From: Bacteroidales bacterium
Lineage (GTDB): Bacteria; Bacteroidota; Bacteroidia; Bacteroidales; P3
Direction of reading: 5' to 3'
NCBI GenBank assembly: GCA_017988355.1
Contig: JAGNRX010000025.1
Location: forward strand, 1-10,467
DNA: 10,467 nucleotides
Shown: in pieces, positions 1-7,549 of the stretch
Layout: every line of letters begins with the position of its first letter
Position numbering within the stretch: position 1 is the first letter of the stretch
Program-made: the position numbers and the translations under genes
Notes under the pieces: model-generated
The model's database searches: none
Told to the model about the DNA's origin: nothing
What the model saw: only the letters and a program-made list of their open reading frames with translations

Positions 1-1171
1 CCACATAATCTATTTCTTGGTTTGTTAGTTGAGGATAGATAGGAAGGGAGATTTCCCTCTTATATGTTTCATAAGCAATAGGGTGGTCTTCTATCTTGTA
101 GCCCATGTTTTTGAAAAGAGTTAGCATTGGCATTGGGATATAGTGAACATTGGTTGCAATATTCCTGTCTGCCATATATTGAATTAGTTTATCTCTTTGT
201 TCTTCTGTTATTGGGTTAATCCTTAAAGCATAAAGGTGGTAAGATGTGGTTAGAGAACTAGTGTCTTGCTGAGGAAGTATTGCCCAGTGATTATCCTTCA
301 AAAGTTCTGAATATTTCTCATACACTCTCTTTCTCTCATTAAGCAAGTAGTCGTATTTCCTAAGTTGAGCTAAGGCTATTGCTGCATTCACATCAGGCAT
401 ATTAATTTTCATTCCATGAGCAATGATATCATAACGCCATGCTCCAGCCTTGGTTTTGGTGAAAGCATCTTTTGTTTGACCATTAAGAGATAGTATTCTT
501 AAATCTTTGTATGTTTCATCATTATCAAAAGGCTGAGGAAGATTTAAACAAATTGCTCCTCCCTCTGCTGAGGTTAGGTTCTTAACGGCATGAAGTGAAA
601 GAACACTCACATCAACCATTTGAGCAATTGTTTTGTTTTGAAAGGTTGCACCAAGAGAATGAGCAGAGTCGGAAAGAACCATTATCCTGCCAAATTTCTT
701 TTGATTATCAGATTCTGCAACGAATTGTTCTACGATTTCTTTTGAACAAACTAATGCCATAATCTTTTCGTAATCGCAAGGAACACCTCCCAAATCTACT
801 GGGATTATTGCTTTTGTTCTTGGAGTTATGGCTTGCCTTATTTTCTCAACATCTATTGTAAGGTTTCTTGTTATATCAACCATAATAGGTCTTGCATTTG
901 CATCCATAACAGCCATTGCTGTAGCACAGTATGTATAGGAAGGAACAATTACTTCGTCCCCTTCCTTAAGTCCTAACCAACGAAGTATTAGAATTGTGCC
1001 ACTTGTCCAAGAATTAACACAATTCACTCTCTTAGCCTTACAATATTCTTGTAGGCCTTGTTCTAAGGCTGCAACCTTTGGACCTGTTGTTATCCAGCCT
1101 GAATTAAGACTATCGTTAACCTCGTTAATAACATCTTGGTCGATGTAGGGAGGTGCAAAGGGAATATTCAT
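1..1171 (-). CDS. DegT/DnrJ/EryC1/StrS-family PLP-dependent aminotransferase (C-terminus cut by window edge)
   Basis: Read on the minus strand, an open frame of 390 codons plus one base begins with ATG at 1169-1171 and leaves the window without a stop. The protein opens MNIPFAPPYIDQDVINEV, the usual start of sugar aminotransferases of this family. The substrate-loop region SGWITTGPKV is at residues 24-33, and the VIVPSYTYCATA segment is at 74-85. The PLP-ring aspartate is probably D168 in SDSAH, and the Schiff-base lysine is probably K197 in LHAVKNLTSAEGG. Family members usually transfer an amino group to a keto-sugar nucleotide for O-antigen, capsule or glycoprotein glycans; the substrate here cannot be read. 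By usual length only a few residues are missing. Between residues 140 and 162 there is extra sequence compared with shorter family members. It starts 4 bp after the frr stop, so it is probably co-transcribed with frr. No Shine-Dalgarno sequence is visible. Confidence 0.93.
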   Translation of the reverse strand, partial: MNIPFAPPYIDQDVINEVNDSLNSGWITTGPKVAALEQGLQEYCKAKRVNCVNSWTSGTILILRWLGLKEGDEVIVPSYTYCATAMAVMDANARPIMVDITRNLTIDVEKIRQAITPRTKAIIPVDLGGVPCDYEKIMALVCSKEIVEQFVAESDNQKKFGRIMVLSDSAHSLGATFQNKTIAQMVDVSVLSLHAVKNLTSAEGGAICLNLPQPFDNDETYKDLRILSLNGQTKDAFTKTKAGAWRYDIIAHGMKINMPDVNAAIALAQLRKYDYLLNERKRVYEKYSELLKDNHWAILPQQDTSSLTTSYHLYALRINPITEEQRDKLIQYMADRNIATNVHYIPMPMLTLFKNMGYKIEDHPIAYETYKREISLPIYPQLTNQEIDYV

Positions 1172-1175
1172 CAGC

Positions 1176-1739
1176 TTAAATTGACATTATTTCTTTTTCC
1201 TTGATAACGTATAATTCATCTGTGCACTTGATTTCTTTTTCAGTAATTGCTTCAATTTCTTTTTCAACAACCTTTATTTCATCTTCTGAAACTCCTTGGT
1301 CTTTTGATTTCTTTATCTTGTCAATTATACTTCTTCTAACGTTTCTGATACTTACTTTTGCATCTTCCACTTCTGCTTTGGCTCTCTTAGCAAGCTCTCT
1401 TCGTCTTTCTTCTGTAACAGGAGGAAGGGTTATTCTTAGCATATCTCCTTCAAACTTTGGAGTAAAACCAAGATTAGCTGCAAGAATAGCTTTGTCAATT
1501 GGAGAAAGCATAGCTTTTTCCCAAGGTTGTATAACTATTTGTTTTGCATCAGGAGTGGAAACGTTTGCTACCTGAGATAGGTCAGTCATATTTCCATAAT
1601 AATCTACTTTTATTCCTTCAAGCATAGAAGGAGATGCTTTACCTGCTTTAATCTTATTCAATGAACCTTCAAGAAACTTTACTGCCCCTTGCATATTCGT
1701 TGTACATTCTTGAATTAAATTTTTTGATGAATCTGTCAT
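1176..1739 (-). CDS. frr: Ribosome recycling factor
   Basis: This 187-residue protein has the normal length for RRF (about 185). RRF acts in the cytoplasm with EF-G to split the post-termination ribosome and release mRNA and tRNA. Recognisable segments are KAGKASPSMLEGIKVDYYG near residues 31-49 (bacterial consensus RTGRASP), the IVIQPWEKAML segment, LPPVTEERRRELAKRAK near 105-121, and the basic helix VSIRNVRRSIIDKIKKSKD. The long charged helices forming domain I are clear at both ends. The start at 1739 follows the lipoprotein stop by 17 bp, and the stop lies 4 bp before the aminotransferase start, which suggests one minus-strand operon. frr often sits directly after pyrH; here pyrH lies about 2.8 kb away on the opposite strand. 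Confidence 0.97.
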   Translation of the reverse strand: MTDSSKNLIQECTTNMQGAVKFLEGSLNKIKAGKASPSMLEGIKVDYYGNMTDLSQVANVSTPDAKQIVIQPWEKAMLSPIDKAILAANLGFTPKFEGDMLRITLPPVTEERRRELAKRAKAEVEDAKVSIRNVRRSIIDKIKKSKDQGVSEDEIKVVEKEIEAITEKEIKCTDELYVIKEKEIMSI

Positions 1740-1756
1740 AATATATTGGTTTTTTA

Positions 1757-2188
1757 TTAAATTCTTGTTGCGGTTCTTTTGTAAGCCTCTGAATAATTTT
1801 CATCTGTAGTGATAGTAAAGCTAAAGTTAATTTTATCTTCACTTACTAATACTCCAGTTCCTTTCATTTTACTCCTACCTATTTGTTGTTCAAAAGAAGC
1901 TGTTGTGGTAACTACTGTTGCTTTTATTGAAAGACTTGGCTGAAGCCCAAACAAATCACCACTTATTATTATCTGCTTGTTATCACTAGGGTCAATCTTA
2001 ATTGTTCCTGTATTTGATTTTATAAGATTTTCATTGTTTTTAGTTTGAGGGAAAATAACATCTTCACTCAATTTCCACCTTCCATTCCAGTCCTCAGATG
2101 CAAGAGATTTATCATCTTGGCAAGAAACAAAACTCAGTGATATAAAAGCGAACAATAAACTCAATAGAGCCGTAATTTTATTTTTCAT
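1757..2188 (-). CDS. Small predicted lipoprotein of unknown function
   Basis: The 143-residue protein starts with a lysine-bearing N-terminus, a hydrophobic stretch at about residues 6-20 and a cysteine at C23 in SFVSC followed by QDDKS. This is a plausible type II signal peptide, although phenylalanine at the -3 lipobox position is not the commonest choice. Acidic residues just after the cysteine agree with the surface-export signal described for Bacteroidetes lipoproteins. The mature part is about 120 residues, polar, with alternating hydrophobic residues suggesting beta strands (for example GTIKIDPSDNKQIIISGDLFG and INFSFTITTDE). I do not recognise a named family. It is the first gene of the putative lipoprotein-frr-aminotransferase operon and is preceded by a good Bacteroidetes -7 element. 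Confidence 0.85.
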   Translation of the reverse strand: MKNKITALLSLLFAFISLSFVSCQDDKSLASEDWNGRWKLSEDVIFPQTKNNENLIKSNTGTIKIDPSDNKQIIISGDLFGLQPSLSIKATVVTTTASFEQQIGRSKMKGTGVLVSEDKINFSFTITTDENYSEAYKRTATRI

Positions 2189-2217
2189 TTCTTTAGTTCT
2201 AATTATGTTTTAATGTG

Positions 2218-2252
2218 CAAATATAAGAATATAACCCTAATTCATATACAAA
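2218..2252 (-). promoter_or_regulatory. Predicted Bacteroidetes-type promoter for the lipoprotein-frr operon
   Basis: On the minus strand, TATATTTG followed by C (plus positions 2218-2225) matches the -7 consensus TAnnTTTG. A TTTG (2249-2252) lies 23 bp upstream, slightly farther than the usual 19-20 bp, so the -33 assignment is weaker than the -7. The element lies about 30 bp upstream of the lipoprotein ATG. Prediction from motif only. Confidence 0.45.
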
Positions 2253-2289
2253 AAGTGTTGAAATAATTCGATGATATGTAATATTTGAG

Positions 2290-2297
2290 TAATTTTG
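2290..2297 (+). promoter_or_regulatory. Possible -7 element for the pssA operon
   Basis: TAATTTTG matches TAnnTTTG and lies 22 bp before the pssA ATG, which would leave a very short leader. The nearest upstream TTG (2258-2260) is 29 bp away, too far for the normal -33 spacing, so this call is weak. Confidence 0.3.
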
Positions 2298-2319
2298 AAG
2301 CTTGAAATAAGAAAGAAAA

Positions 2320-3075
2320 ATGATAAAAAAACAAATTCCTAATACAATTACTCTTCTAAATTTGCTATGTGGGATAATGGCTATCTACACCCTCTACACA
2401 ACCGAAAGCCTAATAATACCTTCTGTTTTGGTCATTGTTGGAGCCCTTTTTGATTTTATGGACGGCTTAGCTGCAAGAGCCTTAAAAGCATATTCTAATC
2501 TTGGCAAGGAGTTAGATTCTTTAGCAGATCTTGTAACTTTTGGCGTTGCTCCAAGTTTAATTACCGTTGATTTACTTAAAGAGTTTTCCTTATCAGATGC
2601 ATTCCTATTAAAATTTCCTTTCTTAGTTTTTATTCCAATTCTTATGGCTCTAATGTCAGCATATAGATTAGCAAAATTTAATATAGATACTCGTCAAACA
2701 ATGGGATTTATTGGTGTTCCTACTCCTGCAAATGCTCTTATCTGGATTTCTCTACCGATAATATATTATCTTGAAACTAATTCAATACATCTTTGGGGAA
2801 TAGATAATCAAGCGTTTTACACAAACTTCACCGCAGTTTTATTAAACCCGATAGTTATTCTTCTTGGCTCAGTTCTAATGTCTTTTTTGCTAATTGCAGA
2901 GCTGCCTCTTTTTGCCCTAAAGTTTAAAAATTTTAGTTGGAAAGACAATAAAGAGAAATTTATCTTCCTAATAACTGCATTATTTCTTATATTTGCATTT
3001 AATTTATATTCAATTCCACTTATAATAATAGTATATATAATAGAATCATTAATCATTAACAAAATAAAGAAATGA
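2320..3075 (+). CDS. pssA: CDP-diacylglycerol--serine O-phosphatidyltransferase (phosphatidylserine synthase)
   Basis: This integral membrane enzyme condenses CDP-diacylglycerol with serine to give phosphatidylserine, the precursor of phosphatidylethanolamine. The CDP-alcohol phosphatidyltransferase signature is complete: D45, D48-G49, A52-R53, G62, D66 and D70, in the exact DxxDGxxAR-x8-GxxxDxxxD spacing. The N-terminus (IPNTITLLNLLCGIMAIY) is typical of PssA rather than of the cardiolipin or PgsA enzymes. Several hydrophobic helices follow, at about residues 33-47, 92-115, 135-150, 170-200 and 213-245. Length, 251 residues, is normal for the Gram-positive/Bacteroidetes type II PssA. The stop overlaps the purS start in an ATGA overlap, indicating translational coupling. 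The leader before the ATG is A-rich with no clear Shine-Dalgarno sequence. Confidence 0.95.
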   Translation: MIKKQIPNTITLLNLLCGIMAIYTLYTTESLIIPSVLVIVGALFDFMDGLAARALKAYSNLGKELDSLADLVTFGVAPSLITVDLLKEFSLSDAFLLKFPFLVFIPILMALMSAYRLAKFNIDTRQTMGFIGVPTPANALIWISLPIIYYLETNSIHLWGIDNQAFYTNFTAVLLNPIVILLGSVLMSFLLIAELPLFALKFKNFSWKDNKEKFIFLITALFLIFAFNLYSIPLIIIVYIIESLIINKIKK

Positions 3076-3323
3076 AATTTATTGCTGAAATCGATGTAAT
3101 GCCATTAAAGGCGTTATTAGACCCTCAAGGAAAAGCTGTAACCTCTTCAATGAGTAATATCGGACTAGAACAAATCTCTAATGTTAGAATAGGTAAACAC
3201 ATCACTCTTGAGCTTGAAGCTTCCACAAAAGAAGAAGCAAAAACTTTAGTTGACAGTGCTTGCAATCAATTACTTCATAATCCAGTAATGGAGCATTACG
3301 AATTTAAACTTATTGAGCAGTAA
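3072..3323 (+). CDS. purS: Phosphoribosylformylglycinamidine synthase subunit PurS
   Basis: PurS is the small subunit that, with PurQ and short-form PurL, makes up the FGAM synthase of purine biosynthesis. The 83-residue length and the sequence agree with the family: an N-terminal strand (KFIAEIDVMPLKALLDPQGKAV), the central SNIGLEQISNVRIGKHITLEL segment, a helix (STKEEAKTLVDSACNQLL), and the HNPVMEHYEFKL end, the place where family members carry the conserved NPV(I/M)E. It overlaps pssA by 4 bp and its TAA directly abuts the queA ATG, so it is inside one operon. Neither purQ nor purL is in the window. It could instead be a free-standing paralogue, since many Bacteroidetes use one long PurL. 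Confidence 0.88.
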   Translation: MKFIAEIDVMPLKALLDPQGKAVTSSMSNIGLEQISNVRIGKHITLELEASTKEEAKTLVDSACNQLLHNPVMEHYEFKLIEQ

Positions 3324-4535
3324 ATGATAAGCAAGTCATTAGACATTGCTATTGCTGACTTTGATTATGCTTTGCCAGATAATAGAATTGCAAAGTTTCC
3401 TCTACAAGAAAGAGACAAGGCTAAGCTTTTAGTTTTAAAAAATGAGGCAATTTCAGAGATACCATTCTTTGAGTTGCCTCAACTTTTAGATAAGGATAGC
3501 CTGTTAATATATAATGACACAAAAGTAGTTCATGCAAGGCTTTTCTTTAAGAAAGAGACAGGTTCTGTGATTGAAGTATTTTGTCTTGAGCCAACCGACC
3601 CAAACGAAATCCAAATAGCTTTTTCCCAAAAGGGACTAGGAAGATGGAAATGCTTTATTGGCAATAATAAGAAATGGAAAAGTGGCATATTAAGAAAGAC
3701 TATTGAATTTGAAGGTAAGAGTATTGAACTTTGTGCTGAAAGAGAAAATCAGGTTGATAATGCTTTTATAGTTAAATTTACTTGGACTAAGGATTATTCC
3801 TTTGCTGAGGTTCTTGCTCTTATGGGCGTAATACCACTTCCTCCTTATTTGAATAGAGAAGCAAGAAAAGAGGATAACGACGATTACCAAACAATTTATG
3901 CAAATGAGGAAGGCTCTGTTGCAGCACCTACTGCCGGATTACATTTCACTCAAAAAACATTCTTAGACCTTGAAGAGAAACAAATTAATTCAAGATTTGT
4001 TACCCTTCACGTTGGAGCAGGCACTTTCAAGCCTGTTAGCTCTTACTCAATTTCTGAGCACGTAATGCACACCGAAAAAGTCACAATAACAAAAGAGGTC
4101 ATTAAGGATTTAATAAATCATATTGAGAAGAAGATTATCTGTGTTGGGACAACCTCAGTCAGAACAATTGAAAGCCTATATTGGCATGGAGTTAAGCTAA
4201 TTGAAAACAAAGACACCGACTTAGAAATTGATATTCAACAGTGGGAGCCTTACCAAAAAGAAACCCAAATTAGTTCAAAGCAAGCATTAGAAGCAATAAT
4301 TGAGAAAATGGGAGATGAAGATATAATTTGTGGACAGACCCAAATCATTATTGCACCTTCTTATAAATATAGGATAGTAAAGGCAATGATAACTAATTTT
4401 CATCAACCCAAAAGCACATTATTATTATTAGTATCGGCAATGATAGGTGAGAAATGGAAAGAATGTTATAATTTTGCCTTAGAAAATGATTTTAGATTTC
4501 TATCATTTGGTGATGCATGTTATTTTGAGCCATAA
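3324..4535 (+). CDS. queA: S-adenosylmethionine:tRNA ribosyltransferase-isomerase
   Basis: QueA transfers and isomerises the ribosyl part of S-adenosylmethionine onto 7-aminomethyl-7-deazaguanine in tRNA, giving epoxyqueuosine at the wobble position of GUN anticodons. Family blocks appear in order: LIYNDTKVVHARL (60-72), MGVIPLPPYLNR (167-178), GSVAAPTAGLHFT (197-209), LHVGAGTFKPV (228-238), VGTTSVRTIESL (274-285), ITNFHQPKSTLLLLVSAMIG (356-375) and FLSFGDACYFEP at the C-terminus. At 403 residues it is longer than the roughly 355-residue enterobacterial enzyme. Extra sequence lies mainly between the GTTSVR block and ITNFH, including a charged stretch around 293-335; longer QueA proteins are common in Bacteroidetes. 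It starts right after the purS TAA. Confidence 0.96.
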   Translation: MISKSLDIAIADFDYALPDNRIAKFPLQERDKAKLLVLKNEAISEIPFFELPQLLDKDSLLIYNDTKVVHARLFFKKETGSVIEVFCLEPTDPNEIQIAFSQKGLGRWKCFIGNNKKWKSGILRKTIEFEGKSIELCAERENQVDNAFIVKFTWTKDYSFAEVLALMGVIPLPPYLNREARKEDNDDYQTIYANEEGSVAAPTAGLHFTQKTFLDLEEKQINSRFVTLHVGAGTFKPVSSYSISEHVMHTEKVTITKEVIKDLINHIEKKIICVGTTSVRTIESLYWHGVKLIENKDTDLEIDIQQWEPYQKETQISSKQALEAIIEKMGDEDIICGQTQIIIAPSYKYRIVKAMITNFHQPKSTLLLLVSAMIGEKWKECYNFALENDFRFLSFGDACYFEP

Positions 4536-4555
4536 AATAAGAAAAATAATAGATT

Positions 4556-5260
4556 ATGAAATACAAGAGAATATTATTAAAACTTAGCGGAGAGTCTCTT
4601 ATGGGAGAACAAGAATATGGAATATCTCCATTAATGCTATCTCAATATGCAAGAGAAATAAAGGAAGTAAAAGAAAAAGGATGTGAAATTGCTATTGTGA
4701 TTGGAGGGGGAAATATCTTTAGAGGACTTCAAGGAGTTGCGCAAGGAACTGATAGGGTTCAAGGCGATTATATGGGAATGCTTGCAACAATTATTAACTC
4801 AATGGCTTTGCAAGGAGAATTAGAAAAACAAGGAGTAAGAACAGAATTACTATCTGGTCTTGCAATTGAACCTATTTGTAAGGAGCATTCTCGCCGCCGT
4901 TCAATTGAGGCTCTGGAAGAAGGTAAGGTAGTAATTATTGGAGGAGGAACAGGAAACCCATATTTCACAACCGACACAGCGTCTTCTCTTAGAGCAATCG
5001 AAATAAAGGCTGATGTTATCCTAAAAGGCACAAGGGTTGACGGAGTCTATACTGCAGACCCAGAAAAAGACCCTAAAGCAAAGAAGTATTCTGAACTAAG
5101 TTTTCAAGAAGCCCTTACAAAACAATTGAAAATTATGGATATGACTGCTTTTGCCCTTTGTCAAGAAAACAACCTACCTATTTATGTTTTCGATATGAAC
5201 AAGGAAGGCAATCTTCAAAAGGTGGTTATTGGTGAGCATATAGGTACAATAATTAGATAG
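4556..5260 (+). CDS. pyrH: UMP kinase (uridylate kinase)
   Basis: This cytoplasmic amino-acid-kinase-fold enzyme phosphorylates UMP to UDP with ATP in pyrimidine nucleotide synthesis. It has KLSGESLMG at residues 9-17, the glycine loop IGGGNIFRG (49-57), the QGDYMGMLATIINS segment (69-82), the GGGTGNPYFTTDTAS nucleotide/phosphate loop (129-143), KGTRVDGVYTADP (157-169) and LKIMDMTAFALC near 191-202. The 234-residue length is normal and the protein is complete. It is the last gene of the pssA-purS-queA-pyrH cluster, 20 bp after queA, with no terminator visible before it. In many bacteria frr follows; here the next gene is an unrelated secreted peptidase with its own promoter. Confidence 0.97.
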   Translation: MKYKRILLKLSGESLMGEQEYGISPLMLSQYAREIKEVKEKGCEIAIVIGGGNIFRGLQGVAQGTDRVQGDYMGMLATIINSMALQGELEKQGVRTELLSGLAIEPICKEHSRRRSIEALEEGKVVIIGGGTGNPYFTTDTASSLRAIEIKADVILKGTRVDGVYTADPEKDPKAKKYSELSFQEALTKQLKIMDMTAFALCQENNLPIYVFDMNKEGNLQKVVIGEHIGTIIR

Positions 5261-5273
5261 CAAATGGAAATAC

Positions 5274-5304
5274 TTGTGTGTTAGAGTTTTTTTCCTTATT
5301 TTTG
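5274..5304 (+). promoter_or_regulatory. Predicted Bacteroidetes sigma promoter for the C69 peptidase gene
   Basis: A TTG at 5274-5276, a 20-bp spacer and TATTTTTG at 5297-5304 followed by C match the -33/-7 consensus TTG and TAnnTTTG(C/T) at the expected spacing. It starts inside the 87-bp gap after pyrH and leaves a leader of roughly 38 nt with no Shine-Dalgarno sequence but A-rich sequence before the ATG. It is one of the two best promoter matches in the window. Confidence 0.7.
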
Positions 5305-5347
5305 CGAACTTAAATACAAAAACATATAAATAATAAATAGAAACAAA

Positions 5348-7105
5348 ATGAACAAATTAAGAAAATTACTCTCAGTGATGCTTGCTGTTGTTTTGGTAGG
5401 CTCATCTGTTTCGGCTTTTGCTTGCACAAGTTTCCTTGTAACAAAAGGTGCTTCAAAAGACGGTTCAACAATGATTACATATGCAGCAGACTCACACACC
5501 TTATATGGGGAGTTATATTATAGAGCTGCAAAAACATATCCAGCAGGAACAATGCTACAAATTGTAGATTGGGATTCAGGTAAAAAACTTATAAAGATTC
5601 CTCAAATAGCTCAAACCTACACAACAGTAGGTAATTCAAATGAGTGGGGTCTATCTATAACAGAAACAACTTATGGTGGAAGAGCAGAACTTGAAGACTC
5701 AACAGGAGGTATTGACTACGGTACATTAATTTATCTAACCCTACAAAGAGCAAAAAATGCTCGTGAGGCAATTAAGCAAATGGCAGAATTAGTTGACACT
5801 TATGGTTATTTCTCTTCAGGAGAGTCTTTCTCAATAGCTGATGCTAATGAAGTTTGGATACTTGAAATGATTGGAAAAGGATATCCTGTACTTGACAATA
5901 AAGGAAAAACTCATAAGGATTGGAAACAAGGAGCTGTTTGGGTAGCAATGAGAATACCTGATGGTTATATTTCAGGACATGCAAACCATGCTCGTATTAC
6001 ACAATTCCCACAAGAAGTTAAGAAAAGCTTTACTTCAATTTCTTCAAAGAACTTAAAAGAAATATTCCGCCCAGAGGTAGAAGTAGTTTATTCTCATGAT
6101 GTAGTAAGCTTTGCTAGATTAAAAGGATATTACAATGGTACAGATAAAGATTTCTCATTTAGCGATACTTATGCACCAATAACATTTAGTGCAGCAAGAG
6201 GATGCGAGGCAAGAGTTTATGCAGGTTTCCTTCGTTGCGACAAGTCAATTGTTAAGTATGAAGACTACGCAATGGGACATAACCTAAAAAACCGTATGCC
6301 ATTATGGATTAAACCAGAAAACAAATTATCTGTTAGAGATGTTATGGAACTAATGAGAGATCATTACCAAGGAACACCAATGGATATGACAAAAGATCTT
6401 GGAGCAGGTCCTCATGCTTGTCCTTATCGTTGGAGACCAATGGGATTTGAAGTTAATGGAGTTAGCTATGTTAATGAAAGAGCAATTTCAACCCAACAAA
6501 CAGGCTTCTCTTTAGTTGCACAATCAAGAAGCTGGATGCCAGAAGGAGCAAAAGGAATTCTTTGGTTTGGAGTTGATGATACATATTCAACAGTTTATGT
6601 TCCTATGTACACCAACATCACAAGAGCACCTGAAAACTTCCGTGAAGGAAATGGAGATATGGTAAATTATTCTGAAACATCTGCTTTCTGGTTATTTAAT
6701 CAAGTAACAAACTTTGCTTATCTAAGATACGACGATATCATTGTTGATGTTAGAAAAGTGCAAAAAGAACTAGAAGAAGGTTTTATTAGAGATGTTGCTG
6801 AATTTGACAACAAATTAAAATCAGTTTCACCAGACCAAATGAGAAACGACATCACAAAATTCTCAATTGCAAAATCAGAACAAACATTTAAAACTTGGAA
6901 GAAACTTAGCCAATACCTATTAGTTAAATATATTGATGGTAATGTTAAGAAGGAAAAAGATGGTAGATTTATGGAAAGCCCTTATCGTCAAGGACAAAAC
7001 GTTTTCCCTGATCAAAAACCATATAGAGCAAAATGGTTAGAGATGATTGTAAAAGACCATGGAGAAATTCTAAAAGTTCCTGCAGGAGCAACAAAAGGAC
7101 ATTAA
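5348..7105 (+). CDS. Secreted C69-family peptidase (dipeptidase, Ntn-hydrolase fold)
   Basis: The 585-residue protein has a signal peptide (residues 1-25: basic NKLRK, hydrophobic LLSVMLAVVLVGSSVSA) ending AFA, followed immediately by C26-T-S-F-L-V. In C69 peptidases the nucleophile is the N-terminal cysteine of the mature enzyme, so cleavage at AFA|C would export and activate it in one step. Further family features are GASKDGSTMITYAADSHTLYGELYYR (34-59), the GGIDYGTLIYLTLQRAKNAREAI segment, YGYFSSGESFSIADANEVWILEMIGKG, and the R-P-D-G-Y/H-A-N-H-A-R-I region. The ending suggests a soluble periplasmic enzyme without an anchor or sorting domain. Such enzymes release dipeptides or related amino-acid amides; the true substrate is not readable, and related folds include choloylglycine hydrolases and acid ceramidases. 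It has its own promoter and a hairpin terminator, so it is probably monocistronic. Confidence 0.93.
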   Translation: MNKLRKLLSVMLAVVLVGSSVSAFACTSFLVTKGASKDGSTMITYAADSHTLYGELYYRAAKTYPAGTMLQIVDWDSGKKLIKIPQIAQTYTTVGNSNEWGLSITETTYGGRAELEDSTGGIDYGTLIYLTLQRAKNAREAIKQMAELVDTYGYFSSGESFSIADANEVWILEMIGKGYPVLDNKGKTHKDWKQGAVWVAMRIPDGYISGHANHARITQFPQEVKKSFTSISSKNLKEIFRPEVEVVYSHDVVSFARLKGYYNGTDKDFSFSDTYAPITFSAARGCEARVYAGFLRCDKSIVKYEDYAMGHNLKNRMPLWIKPENKLSVRDVMELMRDHYQGTPMDMTKDLGAGPHACPYRWRPMGFEVNGVSYVNERAISTQQTGFSLVAQSRSWMPEGAKGILWFGVDDTYSTVYVPMYTNITRAPENFREGNGDMVNYSETSAFWLFNQVTNFAYLRYDDIIVDVRKVQKELEEGFIRDVAEFDNKLKSVSPDQMRNDITKFSIAKSEQTFKTWKKLSQYLLVKYIDGNVKKEKDGRFMESPYRQGQNVFPDQKPYRAKWLEMIVKDHGEILKVPAGATKGH

Positions 7106-7126
7106 TAAATAAGTAGAAAATAAATA

Positions 7127-7168
7127 AAAGAAAAGGGCAATGGTTAAATACTTTTGTCCTTTTTCTTT
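7127..7168 (+). terminator. Hairpin terminator after the C69 peptidase gene
   Basis: The arms AAAGAAAAGGGCAA (7127-7140) and TTTGTCCTTTTTCTTT (7153-7168) pair almost completely, with one G-U pair and a one-base bulge, around a loop of about 12 nt. The T-rich right arm supplies the U tract. It begins 21 bp after the peptidase stop. Its purine/pyrimidine-only arms are low complexity, which lowers certainty. Confidence 0.55.
7149..7156 (+). promoter_or_regulatory. Possible -7 element for the His-rich membrane protein gene
   Basis: TACTTTTG followed by T matches TAnnTTTG(C/T) and lies 25 bp before the preferred ATG at 7182, the right distance for a short leader. No TTG is present at the -33 position, and the element overlaps the loop and right arm of the preceding terminator, so this remains tentative. 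Confidence 0.35.
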
Positions 7169-7181
7169 CGTTATCAAAAGA

Positions 7182-7538
7182 ATGAAAAAAGGGAAAAGAC
7201 CTATAGGTGTTGCATTATTATTGCTATATATATTCTTTTTTGCGAGTGCAAATTTGCGTTCTCATGTTCATATAGTTGACGGAATAACAATAGTTCACTC
7301 TCATTTTTCCAAAGATACATTTCCTTTTTCCTCCACAAAAACAACACATACACACAACTCAAAGGAAATAAATCTCATTCATCACTTCAATAACGCATTA
7401 TTTTTCATTTTTTTTCTTGCTACAAGCTTAGGCTTAATATTGTTTAAACCAATAAAAATTGGAGTAGAAATACAAATATTAATCCCTCTCAAAGTCTATC
7501 TTTATAATCCCTGCCTAAGGGGACCCCCAGTTTGTTAG
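7182..7538 (+). CDS. Small His-rich two-helix membrane protein, likely metal-related, upstream of a TonB receptor
   Basis: The preferred start gives 118 residues (MKKGKRPIGVALLLLYIFF...). An upstream in-frame ATG at 7140 would add 14 residues but falls in the left arm of a terminator hairpin and would put a non-signal-like stretch before the basic KKGKR start. The protein has a first hydrophobic helix or signal anchor (about residues 8-24), a polar loop with three HxH motifs (HVH, HSH, HTH) and an HH pair, a second helix (LFFIFFLATSLGLILF) and a C-terminus ending LRGPPVC. Basic residues at the N-terminus predict the His-rich loop in the periplasm. HxH clusters commonly bind Zn, Cu, Ni or Co. 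Similar small His-rich proteins with an R-(A/G)-P-P ending often accompany TonB receptors in Bacteroidetes, as I recall. I cannot name the family. It probably forms an operon with the receptor. Confidence 0.7.
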   Translation: MKKGKRPIGVALLLLYIFFFASANLRSHVHIVDGITIVHSHFSKDTFPFSSTKTTHTHNSKEINLIHHFNNALFFIFFLATSLGLILFKPIKIGVEIQILIPLKVYLYNPCLRGPPVC

Positions 7539-7549
7539 TTTATACATAA

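Noticed and set aside
1201..1575. Open frame on the plus strand opposite frr
   Set aside because: It is the antisense shadow of the clear frr gene, with a low-complexity Ser/Leu/Ile-rich product and no promoter.
5411..5430. C69 peptidase read as a lipoprotein because of the cysteine after the signal peptide
   Set aside because: The residues before C26 are A-F-A, which fit signal peptidase I and not the L-(A/S)-(G/A)-C lipobox, and the family needs a free N-terminal cysteine.
2817..5499. Short minus-strand open frames opposite pssA, queA, pyrH and the C69 peptidase start (2817-3062, 3690-3890, 4768-5031, 5296-5499)
   Set aside because: Each is antisense to a confidently identified gene or its promoter and has no family resemblance.
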